Below are positions 52,861 to 62,150 of a DNA stretch of 64,000 nt, in pieces; position 1 is the stretch's first letter; each line of letters begins with the position of its first letter. Source of the DNA: Lentisphaerota bacterium. GTDB taxonomy: Bacteria; Verrucomicrobiota; Lentisphaeria; Victivallales; Victivallaceae. The notes under the pieces were generated by a model that ran no database searches, was not told the origin of the DNA, and saw only the letters and a list, made by a program, of their open reading frames with translations. Location: assembly GCA_015061745.1 (NCBI GenBank), contig SUWB01000005.1, positions 60,203 to 124,202 of the forward strand, in the 5' to 3' direction. Position numbers and translations under genes: made by a program.

Positions 52861-55290
52861 TTATTTGACACCGGCCATTTTTTCCAGCAGTGCACCGATC
52901 TGAAGGTGGAGCTTTTCGTAAGCTGCTGGATCATTGTTGATGATAAGGCGGACTTCGTCGTTGGCGGATCTGCTGTTGAGGGAAGCTGCCTGTTTCAGAA
53001 GTTTTTTACCTTCAGCGGCAAGTTTGGGGGCCTTCTTGTTCAACCGTTTGCATTCCCGTTCAAGGAGTGCGCAGTATTCATAATCTTCAATGCCTTCACG
53101 GGTATTTTCCATACGCAGAGTGCTCAAAGGACCTTTGGGTGAAGGAACGACCCAGGAAGCGCAGCGGTCTTCATCCCAGCCGGTATTACCGGATTCTGCC
53201 CAGCAGTTGATGACCCACTGGTAGACATAGGTGATCTTGTCGTTCCACAGATAATTATAATAGCCGCGGACTTTGACCAGTTCGCCGTTGTCACGGTAGA
53301 CAGGGGGATTGTAAAGAGAGAATTCTCCGCCTTTGGATTTGATGGCTTTGATCTCACGCAGCCCGATGGAGCTGCCGGCATTCCAGAAGTTGATATAGCC
53401 GTTGTTTTCGGCACGGAAATTTCCGGCGTAGGTGTAACGCCATTCAGGAGCCACCTGACGCAGCAGTCGTATTGTTTCGTTGATGATCTCATAGCTGTCT
53501 TCATAAGGCTCATCAAAGAGGTCCATAATGACACGGTCGCTGATCTTGAGCTGCTGGAGATGCTTGCGGAAGTCCTTGGCAAAGCTCACCAACTTGTTTT
53601 TCCACAGGGGAGTCATAACATCTTTGGCTTCACCAAAAAGATTTTTACGCAGTTTGTGTCCGTACCCCAGCATAAAACAGCGGGCAATGATAAGGGGCTG
53701 TTTGTAAACTTCGGTATAAAGTTTGACCGACTTGTCAAAGGCAGTATAGTCCGCCTTGATCAGATTGCCTTTGGCATCAAAGGTAACTTTGACACCGGCA
53801 AGCCACCTGCCGCCTCCCCGGGCGTCAATGACCATTTTTTCGATTTTGGCATACTGTTCTTTGTATTTGGCCTTGTCAAAGCCGTGCTTCCGCCACCAGA
53901 AGTCGTGAGCGGCGGTCAGAGTACGTTTTTCAATGGAAAAATTGCGGACGGTCAGCTTGACAGGCACCGCAGCCAGAAGTTTTTTACCGCTGAAAAGTTT
54001 GATGTCGCCTTTGAAAATTCCGGGCTTGGCATTGACAGGAACGGAAAACTTCACATAAAGAGTTCCGGTTCTGCCGGGGGCGAGATCAAAGCTCTTTTCT
54101 TCCAGAAGCACGTCGGGATGTTCCCCCCGGATGCCGGTCGCGTGGTCACGTTTGGTCAGCTGAACCGGGAAGGCTTCGGCTTTGACGGCGGTGAATCCGG
54201 AAAATTTCCAGGTAATGTTTTTGATCGCTTTGCTGCTGCGTAAAGCAAGGTTAAAGCCTTCTCCCTCACCCCGGGCTGCAAAAAGTTCAACTTGAGAAGC
54301 CTTCTTTTTGGGGGGCAGTGCACTTGCGTAGACCTTTTGACTGCTCAGATCGCTCCAGAGTGAAAACTCTTTGGTGTTTTTCAAAAGGACGCCGGTATCA
54401 TAGCTTTGGGGCAGAGCGTAAAGTTTCTGCATTCCGGCAACAAAACGGGGAACAAGATCTTTGTTCAGCCGGGCCGGATCACCGGTAAAGGGGAGCACCT
54501 TGAACCAGGCATCAAGAAAACTGTTGTTTTCATCGCCGCAGAAAAAAGTCGGTGACACATTGCAATAAACTGAAGGTGACGATTCTCTGCCCATACCCAC
54601 GCGGAGGGGCAGACGGGATTTTTCAGGCATCTGCATCATTACGGCTCCCACATCCTTTTTGCGGTCATAGGAGCAGACAAAGGTCTGATCGGTATACTGA
54701 CTTCTGCGGTAGTTGCCCCGGGTATAGAATTTTTTTGTGGCAGGATCAATGAAAGGATTTGACAGTTTTTCCATAGATGTGACAACTTTGCCCTGTTTTA
54801 CTCTGGAAACCAGAGTCCAGTATTCATTGGTGACAGGGAAACTTGTGGAAAACAGATTGAGCCAGTTGATAAGGTTCTGTCCCCGGATCTCAAGACGGAC
54901 CTGCACCTCAAGGGCCGGAGAATTCCCCCGCAGCGTGAAGTTGCGGATCAAAGTCATATTTTTGCCCTCTCCCCGGGTATACAGGGTCAGGGCATCGCCT
55001 TTGCGTACGATCTTATGGGTACGGGGGGCCATCTTGTAGCGGTCATTGGGTTTTGTTTCCCAGTACCATTTGTCTCCGGGCATATTATAGGTCAGGCCGA
55101 AACCTTTGAGCCAAAAAGTGCGCCCCTGATATTTAGATTCAAGCAGATGATAAAATTTGCCTTTATCAAACTTATATTCGGCACCGTTGTTGCGCAGAAA
55201 AATAAAATTACCTTTTTCTTCAGCAGAGGGGGCCGCAGAGAGTGCGAATGCAGCAAGAAAAGCCAGCAGTGTAAGAAATATTCTTTTCAT
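52861..55290 (-). CDS. Secreted GH123/DUF4091-type glycosidase
   Basis: 809 residues with signal peptide (MKRIFLTLLAFLAAFALSA). An N-terminal lyase-like beta sandwich (to about 310) precedes the DUF4091 sandwich (EGFNLALRSSKAIKNITWKF) and the barrel with MDLFDEPYEDSYE (Asp/Glu pair near 593-594) and the closing motif MENTREGIEDYEYCALLERE. As in GH123 enzymes this should be a glycosidase with substrate assistance. It is 15 bp downstream of an intact pseudopilin gene, the same arrangement as at 20796-25434. Confidence 0.85.
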   Translation of the reverse strand: MKRIFLTLLAFLAAFALSAAPSAEEKGNFIFLRNNGAEYKFDKGKFYHLLESKYQGRTFWLKGFGLTYNMPGDKWYWETKPNDRYKMAPRTHKIVRKGDALTLYTRGEGKNMTLIRNFTLRGNSPALEVQVRLEIRGQNLINWLNLFSTSFPVTNEYWTLVSRVKQGKVVTSMEKLSNPFIDPATKKFYTRGNYRRSQYTDQTFVCSYDRKKDVGAVMMQMPEKSRLPLRVGMGRESSPSVYCNVSPTFFCGDENNSFLDAWFKVLPFTGDPARLNKDLVPRFVAGMQKLYALPQSYDTGVLLKNTKEFSLWSDLSSQKVYASALPPKKKASQVELFAARGEGEGFNLALRSSKAIKNITWKFSGFTAVKAEAFPVQLTKRDHATGIRGEHPDVLLEEKSFDLAPGRTGTLYVKFSVPVNAKPGIFKGDIKLFSGKKLLAAVPVKLTVRNFSIEKRTLTAAHDFWWRKHGFDKAKYKEQYAKIEKMVIDARGGGRWLAGVKVTFDAKGNLIKADYTAFDKSVKLYTEVYKQPLIIARCFMLGYGHKLRKNLFGEAKDVMTPLWKNKLVSFAKDFRKHLQQLKISDRVIMDLFDEPYEDSYEIINETIRLLRQVAPEWRYTYAGNFRAENNGYINFWNAGSSIGLREIKAIKSKGGEFSLYNPPVYRDNGELVKVRGYYNYLWNDKITYVYQWVINCWAESGNTGWDEDRCASWVVPSPKGPLSTLRMENTREGIEDYEYCALLERECKRLNKKAPKLAAEGKKLLKQAASLNSRSANDEVRLIINNDPAAYEKLHLQIGALLEKMAGVK

Positions 55291-55305
55291 ATATTTTCCT
55301 TTCTG

Positions 55306-56016
55306 TCAAAGTTGGAAAGATGAATTGTAGGGACCGTAAAAATATTTATTCAGTGAGTGCAGATAGAAATAGACATCATTGGTGCTGACGTGACCGTCAA
55401 CGTGCAGAAAGTTTGCTTTGTTGTTGTGGCGGAACCAGACACCTTTTTCAATACCGTTGGCACCGGGGGCACTGGTGCTCCAGAAGGGATAACAGTTCTG
55501 GTCAAGGATCACACTGTAAAGAGAAGGATGATAATTGTCTGCGATGTAAATCTTTTTGGAAGGCGTTGAAACGTGATCCACTTTCAAGGCAAATCCCTTG
55601 GGCTGAAGCGACGGACCATAACCGCTGTCAAAGCAGAAACTTGAAAAATAGGTGTTGTATCCATAGCTGTAACAAGCGACTTTCTGACGGCCGAACCAGG
55701 TGTCTGAAGGACAGTAATAAACGCCGGAATCCTTCATAGATTGTGATTTCCAGTTCTTGATCTTTTCAGCATTTACTCCCGTATAGGGTTCCATAGCGGA
55801 ACGCCACTGCAGTTTCATATAAGGAGCTGAAAAGAATCCGCTGTAGTCATTGGCATACATAACGACAGCTGTACCGATCGTTTTGAGATTATTGACGCAA
55901 GTGGTGCTTTTGGCCCGTTCCCGGGCCTGCTGCAAGGCAGGAAGAAGCATTGCAGCAAGAATGGCAATGATCGCTATAACGACCAGCAATTCGATCAGAG
56001 TGAAGTTTTTTTTCAT
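55306..56016 (-). CDS. Pseudopilin with H-x9-DG tail, uninterrupted
   Basis: 236 residues. It starts [18 protein letters not shown] with a leader of only four residues and then the usual hydrophobic helix ending [12 protein letters not shown]. The C-terminal signature is [15 protein letters not shown] (His, nine residues, Asp-Gly). The residue before Phe is Asn, not Gly. This copy shows what the two interrupted genes looked like before insertion. It heads an operon with the 809-residue glycosidase and diverges from an AraC regulator. Confidence 0.93.
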   Translation of the reverse strand: MKKNFTLIELLVVIAIIAILAAMLLPALQQARERAKSTTCVNNLKTIGTAVVMYANDYSGFFSAPYMKLQWRSAMEPYTGVNAEKIKNWKSQSMKDSGVYYCPSDTWFGRQKVACYSYGYNTYFSSFCFDSGYGPSLQPKGFALKVDHVSTPSKKIYIADNYHPSLYSVILDQNCYPFWSTSAPGANGIEKGVWFRHNNKANFLHVDGHVSTNDVYFYLHSLNKYFYGPYNSSFQL

Positions 56017-56046
56017 TTTACTTGTCTTTCCAGTAGTAATGTTTTA

Positions 56047-56075
56047 TTGACAAACTTTAAGAATACGGTTATATT
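56047..56075 (+). promoter_or_regulatory. Promoter of araC-type gene
   Basis: TTGACA (56047-56052), 17 bp, TATATT (56070-56075). Its -10 overlaps the -10 of the divergent pseudopilin promoter. Confidence 0.7.
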
Positions 56076-56101
56076 ATAACATAAAAAGGCTCCTTTTGCA
56101 A
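56073..56101 (-). promoter_or_regulatory. Promoter of pseudopilin-glycosidase operon
   Basis: On the minus strand TTGCAA (56101-56096), 17 bp, TATAAT (56078-56073). It shares bases 56073-56075 with the AraC-gene promoter, so RNA polymerase cannot occupy both. Confidence 0.65.
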
Positions 56102-56111
56102 GAGGAATTGT

Positions 56112-57047
56112 ATGAAAAAAATCGTCATAAACGTAGATAAAACCGTCACGGAATCCCCCCGTATCGTTGAAACAGCAGGGGTTTGGCGCAGTGAACGCAC
56201 GCCGGACTGTTACGACCTTTGGGGGGGAGATGAGCCCAATGTGCTTCTGAATAAAATCTACTACTGGCCTTATCCGGCAGGCAAATCCCTGCCTCTGTGG
56301 CCCTATTACTTCATTGAAAACCGCCGCTGTGACCGGCAGTGGTACCGGCATTTCAATATGGGGTGTCTTGCTGTGACACTGATTCTTGAGGGGCAAATCG
56401 AATATGCCGAAGACCATAAATGCACGACTGTCGGCCCGGGGGAAGTTATGCTCCAGATCCCCGGCTATTCAGGGCGGATGATCAATGCTGATGACAGCCC
56501 CTCTCACAAACTGGTGCTGCTTTTCACCGGGTGGGGCAGAACTCTCTTTCCTGCGGCTGCAGGTTATGATACCAGTTCTCTGATCGTGCTCAACAACAGT
56601 TCTGTCATTGAGAAAAAAATGCGGAATATCGGCAAGCTGATCAAACAGAAAAGAGAAAGTGATACCTTGCTTCTGGCTGAAAAAGGTTACGAATTGTGGC
56701 TGGAACTGCTGGAACAGAAGACGAAAAGTGTTCTGCCCGAAAGTTTGGAAAGGATCTGCCGTTTTATAGAACGTAAAAACTTTATGGTCGATGACGTTCA
56801 GCAGCTCGCCCGAGAAAACGGCGTTTCACATTCCACTTTGCTGCGGCTCTTCAGAGAGTATTTCAATACGACGCCTCACGCTTATTTGCTTGAAAAGCGT
56901 TTGTTGTACAGTACTGTCTGGCTCCGGGCCGGGTACAATGTCAAAGAGACGGCACGGCAATGCGGTTTTGCGGATGCCGCTCACTTTTCACGGGTTTTCA
57001 AAAAAAGGTTCGGTTTTCCACCTGCTGAGTACAGTGAAACGGAGTGA
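56112..57047 (+). CDS. AraC family transcriptional regulator
   Basis: 311 residues. The N-terminal half is a cupin-like sensor (ENRRCDRQWYRHFNMGCLAVTLILEG, VGPGEVMLQIPGYSGRM). The C-terminal half has two helix-turn-helices (VDDVQQLARENGVSHSTLLRLFREYF and YNVKETARQCGFADAAHFSRVFKKRFGFPP). It likely senses a sugar and controls the divergent pseudopilin-glycosidase operon, whose promoter overlaps its own. AGAGGAA precedes the ATG. Confidence 0.92.
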   Translation: MKKIVINVDKTVTESPRIVETAGVWRSERTPDCYDLWGGDEPNVLLNKIYYWPYPAGKSLPLWPYYFIENRRCDRQWYRHFNMGCLAVTLILEGQIEYAEDHKCTTVGPGEVMLQIPGYSGRMINADDSPSHKLVLLFTGWGRTLFPAAAGYDTSSLIVLNNSSVIEKKMRNIGKLIKQKRESDTLLLAEKGYELWLELLEQKTKSVLPESLERICRFIERKNFMVDDVQQLARENGVSHSTLLRLFREYFNTTPHAYLLEKRLLYSTVWLRAGYNVKETARQCGFADAAHFSRVFKKRFGFPPAEYSETE

Positions 57048-57100
57048 TATTTCCGGAGAAATTCAATTTATTCCAAAACAAATGAAAGGATTTTTATTTT

Positions 57101-58309
57101 ATGAAAAACATTCAAAGCCGTTTCCTTGAATACGTGTCTTTTGATACTCAGTCAGACGGGAACTCCCAAACTTATCCTTCAACAGCCAAACAGTTCAAAC
57201 TGGCGGAATTTCTCAGGGACGAACTGACCTCTCTGGGGATTAAAGACGTGACTCTGACCGATAAGTGTTACGTCTACGCAAAACTGCCCGCATCTCCCGG
57301 ATTGGAAAATGTGCCGGGCGTGGGTTTTATCGCCCATATGGACACTTCTGATGCAGCATCCGGAGCCGATGTAAAAGTTCAAATTATTCATAACTGGGAC
57401 GGTTCTCCCATTGTTCTGGGAACAAGCGGCCTCTCTGTCACTCCCGGAAAATCTCTTAAAGGACACACCATCATTACCACTGACGGAACCACCTTGCTGG
57501 GAGCTGATGACAAAGCAGGCATCGCCATTATTGTGACTGCCCTTGAAAAGATACTCAATGAAAAAATCCCTCACGGGCCTTTGGCTGTCGCCTTTACTCC
57601 GGATGAGGAAATCGGGGGAGGAACCGAATTTTTTGATGTGGACTTTTTCGGAGTTCCTTACGCCTACACAGTGGACGGAGGTGCTCCCGAATTGATCGAA
57701 AGTGAAAATTTCAATGCTGCCGGAGCCGATATCATATTCAAAGGTTTTTCCACTCATCCGGGAAGTTCAAAAAATGTGATGATCAATGCCCAAAAAGTTG
57801 CAATGGAATTTGATTCTATGCTTCCTGCCTGGGAAGTTCCTGCTCACACAGAACATAGAGAGGGCTTTTATCACCTGACCCACAGCTGCGGCAATGTGAG
57901 CAGTGCAGAACTTCATTACATTCTGCGGGATCACGATGCGGAGCTGTTTGAAAAACGCAAAAAAACGATTCTCAATATTGCGGAATATCTCAATGGCAAG
58001 TACGGAGCAAACACCGTAACCGTCACCATCAAAGAACAGTACCGCAATATGGCAGAAATTATTGCCAGATATCCCTTTCTTGTTGAAGATGCTCAAAAAG
58101 CAATTGAAAAAGCCGGCCTGGTTCCCCGTATGTCCCCCATTCGCGGAGGTACCGACGGAGCCAGGCTCAGCTTTATGGGATTACCCTGTCCCAATTTGGG
58201 ATATGGCGGCTACCGCGCCCACGGGGAAACGGAATACGCTGACGTGCAGGGAATGGAAAGTGTGGTCAAGATACTGCTCAACATCATTGCCGCCTTTACC
58301 GGAAAATAA
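57101..58309 (+). CDS. pepT: Peptidase T (tripeptidase)
   Basis: 402 residues, M20B. Zinc-site residues are in GFIAHMDTSDAASG (His, Asp), LLGADDKAGIA (bridging Asp), FTPDEEIGGG (catalytic Glu and ligand Glu), TVDGGAPE and RGGTDGARLSFMGLP with the final His in YRAHGETEYADV. It releases the N-terminal residue of tripeptides in the cytoplasm. It begins 53 bp after the regulator gene; no promoter is clear. Confidence 0.96.
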   Translation: MKNIQSRFLEYVSFDTQSDGNSQTYPSTAKQFKLAEFLRDELTSLGIKDVTLTDKCYVYAKLPASPGLENVPGVGFIAHMDTSDAASGADVKVQIIHNWDGSPIVLGTSGLSVTPGKSLKGHTIITTDGTTLLGADDKAGIAIIVTALEKILNEKIPHGPLAVAFTPDEEIGGGTEFFDVDFFGVPYAYTVDGGAPELIESENFNAAGADIIFKGFSTHPGSSKNVMINAQKVAMEFDSMLPAWEVPAHTEHREGFYHLTHSCGNVSSAELHYILRDHDAELFEKRKKTILNIAEYLNGKYGANTVTVTIKEQYRNMAEIIARYPFLVEDAQKAIEKAGLVPRMSPIRGGTDGARLSFMGLPCPNLGYGGYRAHGETEYADVQGMESVVKILLNIIAAFTGK

Positions 58310-58381
58310 TTACGTTTCATCGTAACAGATCACTGCAATACGCAAGAAGGGAAATCCGCTTTCTGCAATCAGGATCGGTTC

Positions 58382-60925
58382 TCATTTCAAGAGCAGCACC
58401 ACACTGGAACTGCCTTTCTTGAAATTAACTTTGATTCCCCTCATAAGTTCTGCTCCGGTGTATGTCCCCGGCACGATCCGGGGCGTATCATCGGGATTGA
58501 CTTCACAGACGGTATACAGCCGTTTTTTCTCCAATCCGGCCCCTTTGATAAGTGCTTTTTCCGTATCAGAATAACGTTTGAATCCGAAAAGCACCGCCCG
58601 GGAACCGTCTTTGGCAGCAAAGGTCAATTCAGTCACATCGGACTTATGGGGGGCCCGTCCCCGGTAAAGATCCCCTTGATGAATGATCTCCCGGATCTCT
58701 TTGAAAGCTGCGACACCTTTTCTGATGATCTCAACATCTTCAGGAGCAATGGCGGAAGGATCCAGTTCCACCCCCATACGGCTGCTCATTGCCACATCAC
58801 AGCGGAATTTGTATTCTGAAGGAAATTCTGAGAGCTTGCTCACGTGAGAAGCCTGTGACAGCGCAGGGAAAAAGTGTCCGCTGCCATACTGAATGGGAAT
58901 ACGGTGATGCCCCTGAGAATTGTCACTGCACCAGAATTCATCAAAGTAATACATCGTTCCCACATCGGCCCGGCCGCCTCCTGAAGCACAGCACTGAAAA
59001 ATAACTTCAGGAAATTCCTTGCGCAAACGTTCCATAACTCTCAAAAATGCCCGGTTGTGCAAATCGGACAAGCCCCGTTTTTCACTGCCGGGGAAAGTTG
59101 ATCCCTGATTGGTGCCCCGGGAGTTGTGATCCCATTTGATATAGGAAATCTGAGGATAATTTTTCAGGATATTTGCAACACTTTCATAAACAAAGTTTTC
59201 AACTTCAGGCCGTGAAAGATCCAGCATAAGCTGGGTTCTTCCCCTGCCGCAGCGCAGCTCCCTTCCGGGTATGGCAAGGACCCAGTCGGGATGAGCATTG
59301 TAAAGATTGCTCAATGTGTTGACCATTTCAGGTTCCACCCACAAACCGAATTTCATTCCCGCCTTGAAACATTCATTGATGCAGTGTTCGAGCCCCTTGG
59401 GCAATTTGGCTGTATTGACCTGCCAATCCCCCAGTCCGTGGGAATTATCTCTGCCATATTCACCGTTGCCGAACCAGCCGTCATCAAGAACAAACATCTC
59501 TATACCGAGATTTGCGGCATTACGGATAAGTTCTTCCAGCTTCTGACTGTCAAATTCAAACACCAGTCCTTCCCAGCTGTTGAGCACGATGTGGCGCGTT
59601 TTTGTCCCGTTATGCAGACCGCCCCAATAACGGAAATAATCGTGGAAGTTCCTTGAAACCTGGCCCTTGCCCCTGTCTGAAAGAGAAAGCAGCACAAAGG
59701 GAGAAACATATTCCTCTCCGGGAGGAAGCTCCACCGGTTCTTCCTGAGCTCCGGCACTGAAAAAGATCCTGTCGGACTGAGCGTAGTTGACCTTGTACTG
59801 CCAGTTTCCGTCCCAGCCCAGAGCGGCTCCCAGAACGGTTCCGGATTCCTCTTTGGCTTCTCCGTCAAAACTGATGTAACACCCGGGGAATATTTCCTGA
59901 CTGTTATGGCTCAATGCACTGTGCTGATTCAAGGTCGTTCCGTGGGCAAGAGGTTTTTCTTCGGGAGCCATATGTTCATAGAACTGCGAACCCCGGAAGG
60001 TGGTCAGATAGGGATCCCGGCTGGGAGGAAATACTGCATTGACCGCATCCCGGGCGAGCAGAGTCACCTTTTCACTGCCGGTGTTGACGATCCTGGTGAA
60101 ACACCTGAAAACATCGCACTCAAAAAAAGCGGTAATATGCTGTTCCACGGTGATCGCAGCTGCCTCATCACGCAAAGTAATGACAGTTTCTTCAACCCCG
60201 GGAGCTTTGCGGGTCTGCTCCATACTCTGAAACAGCAGTTCTGAAGCTCTGCTTTCCACAGCTCCGTGGATCAACTGGATATTCCAGGGAAGATTGTACA
60301 ATTCAGGGTCGGCATATCTGCCGGGAGCGGTCCTGTAAAGATCCATTGCCTCCAGTTCCGGGATTCCCTCTTTGCTGCGTAAAAGCATACCGTGCTGTTT
60401 GAAGCATTTGCCGACTTCCGGTTCTGCGGGGAATGTCCATACGATATTTCCGGTTTCAACAGTTTTGCAGGGGAACCAGGCCGCAGGTTTTTGCCCGGTG
60501 TAGGTAAATTCAAATTCAAGCAGATCTTGAGTCACAAATCCTGAAGCATCTTTTCCGCAATCCCATTCGACGCGGATTTTTTCACGTCCTGTCAGATCAA
60601 AAGTAAATTTCCGCGGCGGTTCACCATATTTGATTTCTCTTTCTTTTCCGATAAGAGTATTGGTGCTCAAATCAACGATTCTGAAAACAGCTGATTCAGC
60701 TTTGGATTCATCATCGACGCCGATAACGACAGTCAATTTCCGGACACAACCGTGGAGATCCCACCCGGAGCGTCCGTTACAACGCAGCCCCACACCGGAA
60801 CGGTAGACCTTACCCGCAATAACAAAAGGTTTGCGGCGAAATGTCTGATTTCTCCGCGCGGGATCCACATCTTGACAAAAAAAGTAAACCGGTATCCGGT
60901 CAAGTTTCAGACTGCGGACATTCAT
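58382..60925 (-). CDS. GH36-type alpha-galactosidase with NPCBM domain
   Basis: 847 residues without a signal peptide. Residues about 20-150 are an NPCBM sugar-binding domain (KPFVIAGKVYRSGVGLRCNG, VRKLTVVIGVDD). The GH36 catalytic part has FVLDDGWFG, IKWDHNS with nucleophile Asp near 599, CCASGGGRADVG and FWCSDNSQGHHR with acid/base Asp near 668. It should cut alpha-1,6-galactosides such as those in raffinose or galactomannan. The ATG at 60925 has AGGAG 13 nt upstream; a TTG 7 codons earlier is in frame. Monocistronic. Confidence 0.93.
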   Translation of the reverse strand: MNVRSLKLDRIPVYFFCQDVDPARRNQTFRRKPFVIAGKVYRSGVGLRCNGRSGWDLHGCVRKLTVVIGVDDESKAESAVFRIVDLSTNTLIGKEREIKYGEPPRKFTFDLTGREKIRVEWDCGKDASGFVTQDLLEFEFTYTGQKPAAWFPCKTVETGNIVWTFPAEPEVGKCFKQHGMLLRSKEGIPELEAMDLYRTAPGRYADPELYNLPWNIQLIHGAVESRASELLFQSMEQTRKAPGVEETVITLRDEAAAITVEQHITAFFECDVFRCFTRIVNTGSEKVTLLARDAVNAVFPPSRDPYLTTFRGSQFYEHMAPEEKPLAHGTTLNQHSALSHNSQEIFPGCYISFDGEAKEESGTVLGAALGWDGNWQYKVNYAQSDRIFFSAGAQEEPVELPPGEEYVSPFVLLSLSDRGKGQVSRNFHDYFRYWGGLHNGTKTRHIVLNSWEGLVFEFDSQKLEELIRNAANLGIEMFVLDDGWFGNGEYGRDNSHGLGDWQVNTAKLPKGLEHCINECFKAGMKFGLWVEPEMVNTLSNLYNAHPDWVLAIPGRELRCGRGRTQLMLDLSRPEVENFVYESVANILKNYPQISYIKWDHNSRGTNQGSTFPGSEKRGLSDLHNRAFLRVMERLRKEFPEVIFQCCASGGGRADVGTMYYFDEFWCSDNSQGHHRIPIQYGSGHFFPALSQASHVSKLSEFPSEYKFRCDVAMSSRMGVELDPSAIAPEDVEIIRKGVAAFKEIREIIHQGDLYRGRAPHKSDVTELTFAAKDGSRAVLFGFKRYSDTEKALIKGAGLEKKRLYTVCEVNPDDTPRIVPGTYTGAELMRGIKVNFKKGSSSVVLLLK

Positions 60926-61166
60926 AGAAATAAAAACTCCTGTCAATTAGAATATTACTGGTATTTTCCATACTATAATACCGAAAAGAAAGAAAAAAAA
61001 GTCTTTTTTGTGCTTTTTTGTATATTTTTATCTCAAATTATTTTTCAGTACTTATTTTTATTTATTTTTTCAATAATACGCTCCTGTTTTTCACAGCAGA
61101 GCCATAAGATGTCCCTGGCGCGTGGTATATTAGCAGCAGACACCATAAAAAAACAAGGAGAAAAAA

Positions 61167-61505
61167 ATGCTTGCAGTACTTATTACTATGCCGATACTGT
61201 TTTTTGTTTTTTACTTTCTCTGTGCAGTAAAAGAAGAAAATTTGCATCTTGTCATACAAGGTTTTTTTCAGGCTCTTGTGCTCTATGTAACAGGAATCAT
61301 TCTGATTGCCTGTCTCAAGATGAACAATCTGCCGGAAATGTGGCTGACGCTGCCCATAGCACTGGCTGTTTCACAGCTGGTCCTTACCGCTGTCAACCGG
61401 AAATGGGGCAAAAAGTCATTGACTGCCAATCAATATTGGAAATGCGGCATAAGATTTTCAACTTGGTCTTTTCTTATGAGCTCCATTCTTTATGCCATTC
61501 GTTAA
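61167..61505 (+). CDS. Small membrane protein, unknown
   Basis: 112 residues. Three hydrophobic stretches (LITMPILFFVFYFLCAV, FFQALVLYVTGIILIACL, MWLTLPIALAVSQLVLTAV) and a possible fourth at the end. An AAGGAG site stands 7 nt before the ATG, which supports real translation. No family recognised. A TATATT (61127) 35 bp upstream could be its -10, without a clear -35. Confidence 0.7.
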   Translation: MLAVLITMPILFFVFYFLCAVKEENLHLVIQGFFQALVLYVTGIILIACLKMNNLPEMWLTLPIALAVSQLVLTAVNRKWGKKSLTANQYWKCGIRFSTWSFLMSSILYAIR

Positions 61506-61601
61506 AAATAAGCTTTGTTCCCGACAAAGGTCGGTAAAAGAGGTTGAAAAGGAAAAACTGCCCATATAGGGATCAGAGCCAAAATAAAAGGGAGGAAAGT
61601 T

Positions 61602-61814
61602 ATGAAAAAATTGTTTGCGGCAACTTGCGCCATTCTGATGCTTATTATTTTTCACATCGATCTTTTGTTCTCTTTCGTCTCCGGATCAATCGTCATACTG
61701 ATGAAAAAAGTGCCCGGGGTCGCCTTCATCCTGATACGCCTGTTTGTTCTTAATTGCTGCCTTTTTTTCCTCAAAGCATCAACTTTGCCTTTCAAACATT
61801 TACAGCACAGATAA
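61602..61814 (+). CDS. Small membrane protein, unknown
   Basis: 70 residues. Two hydrophobic stretches (LFAATCAILMLIIFHIDLLF and VAFILIRLFVLNCCLFFL) around a basic turn MKKVPG. GGGAGGAAAG precedes the ATG at 7 nt. No family recognised; it may belong with the 112-residue membrane protein 96 bp upstream. Confidence 0.6.
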   Translation: MKKLFAATCAILMLIIFHIDLLFSFVSGSIVILMKKVPGVAFILIRLFVLNCCLFFLKASTLPFKHLQHR

Positions 61815-61965
61815 ATCTGCCCATAAAAGGCAAAGCGTTATCTTAAACATTATTTTCATTCCATTTAACAGCACAACTCATTAATGAACAACATATTTCA
61901 AACAATTAAGCATCAACTGCCAAACATTATTAAAATGAGAATTAAATTAATTTTCAAAAATAAAT

Positions 61966-61994
61966 TTGAAAATTACCGCACAACATATTAATTT
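61966..61994 (+). promoter_or_regulatory. Putative promoter of small RNA
   Basis: TTGAAA (61966-61971), 17 bp, TAATTT (61989-61994). It would start a transcript near 62000. The region is AT-rich, so chance matches are possible. Confidence 0.4.
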
Positions 61995-61999
61995 GTTAG

Positions 62000-62092
62000 T
62001 GCAGTCAGGTAAGATCTCTGAGTATGGACGGAACGTTTTTGCCGGAAACTGCAACAAACCGGTCGGGCTCCTCCCCGACCGGTTTTATTTTT
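62000..62092 (+). ncRNA. Candidate small RNA with terminator
   Basis: About 93 nt between a promoter-like pair and an intrinsic terminator, without an open frame of note. TGCAGT at its start (62000-62005) can pair with ACTGCA (62048-62053), closing a 42-nt loop. CCGGTCGGG (62059-62067) and CCCGACCGG (62074-62082) form the terminator stem. I do not recognise a known RNA family. Confidence 0.4.
62059..62092 (+). terminator. Intrinsic terminator
   Basis: Perfect 9-bp stem (62059-62067 with 62074-62082), loop CTCCTC, followed by TTTTATTTTT. The nearest plus-strand gene ends 245 bp upstream. Confidence 0.85.
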
Positions 62093-62150
62093 GAATGGAA
62101 TAAACCTTTTCCGGAAAAATCTGTGCTAAAAAGGGATCTTGTTCCCAAGA

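Larger units (their letters stand above)
61815..62150. other. 336-bp intergenic region with a candidate RNA gene
   Basis: The first 170 bp are AT-rich without a coding frame. The remainder holds a promoter-like pair, a short transcribed-looking segment and a strong terminator, described separately. Confidence 0.5.

Noticed and set aside
58310..58381. Terminator between convergent pepT and GH36 genes
   Set aside because: Only a 5-bp TTACG/CGTAA hairpin without a T run.
60752..61537. 261-codon plus-strand frame
   Set aside because: Begins antisense to the GH36 gene and runs across AT-rich intergenic sequence; it overlaps the better-supported 112-residue frame.
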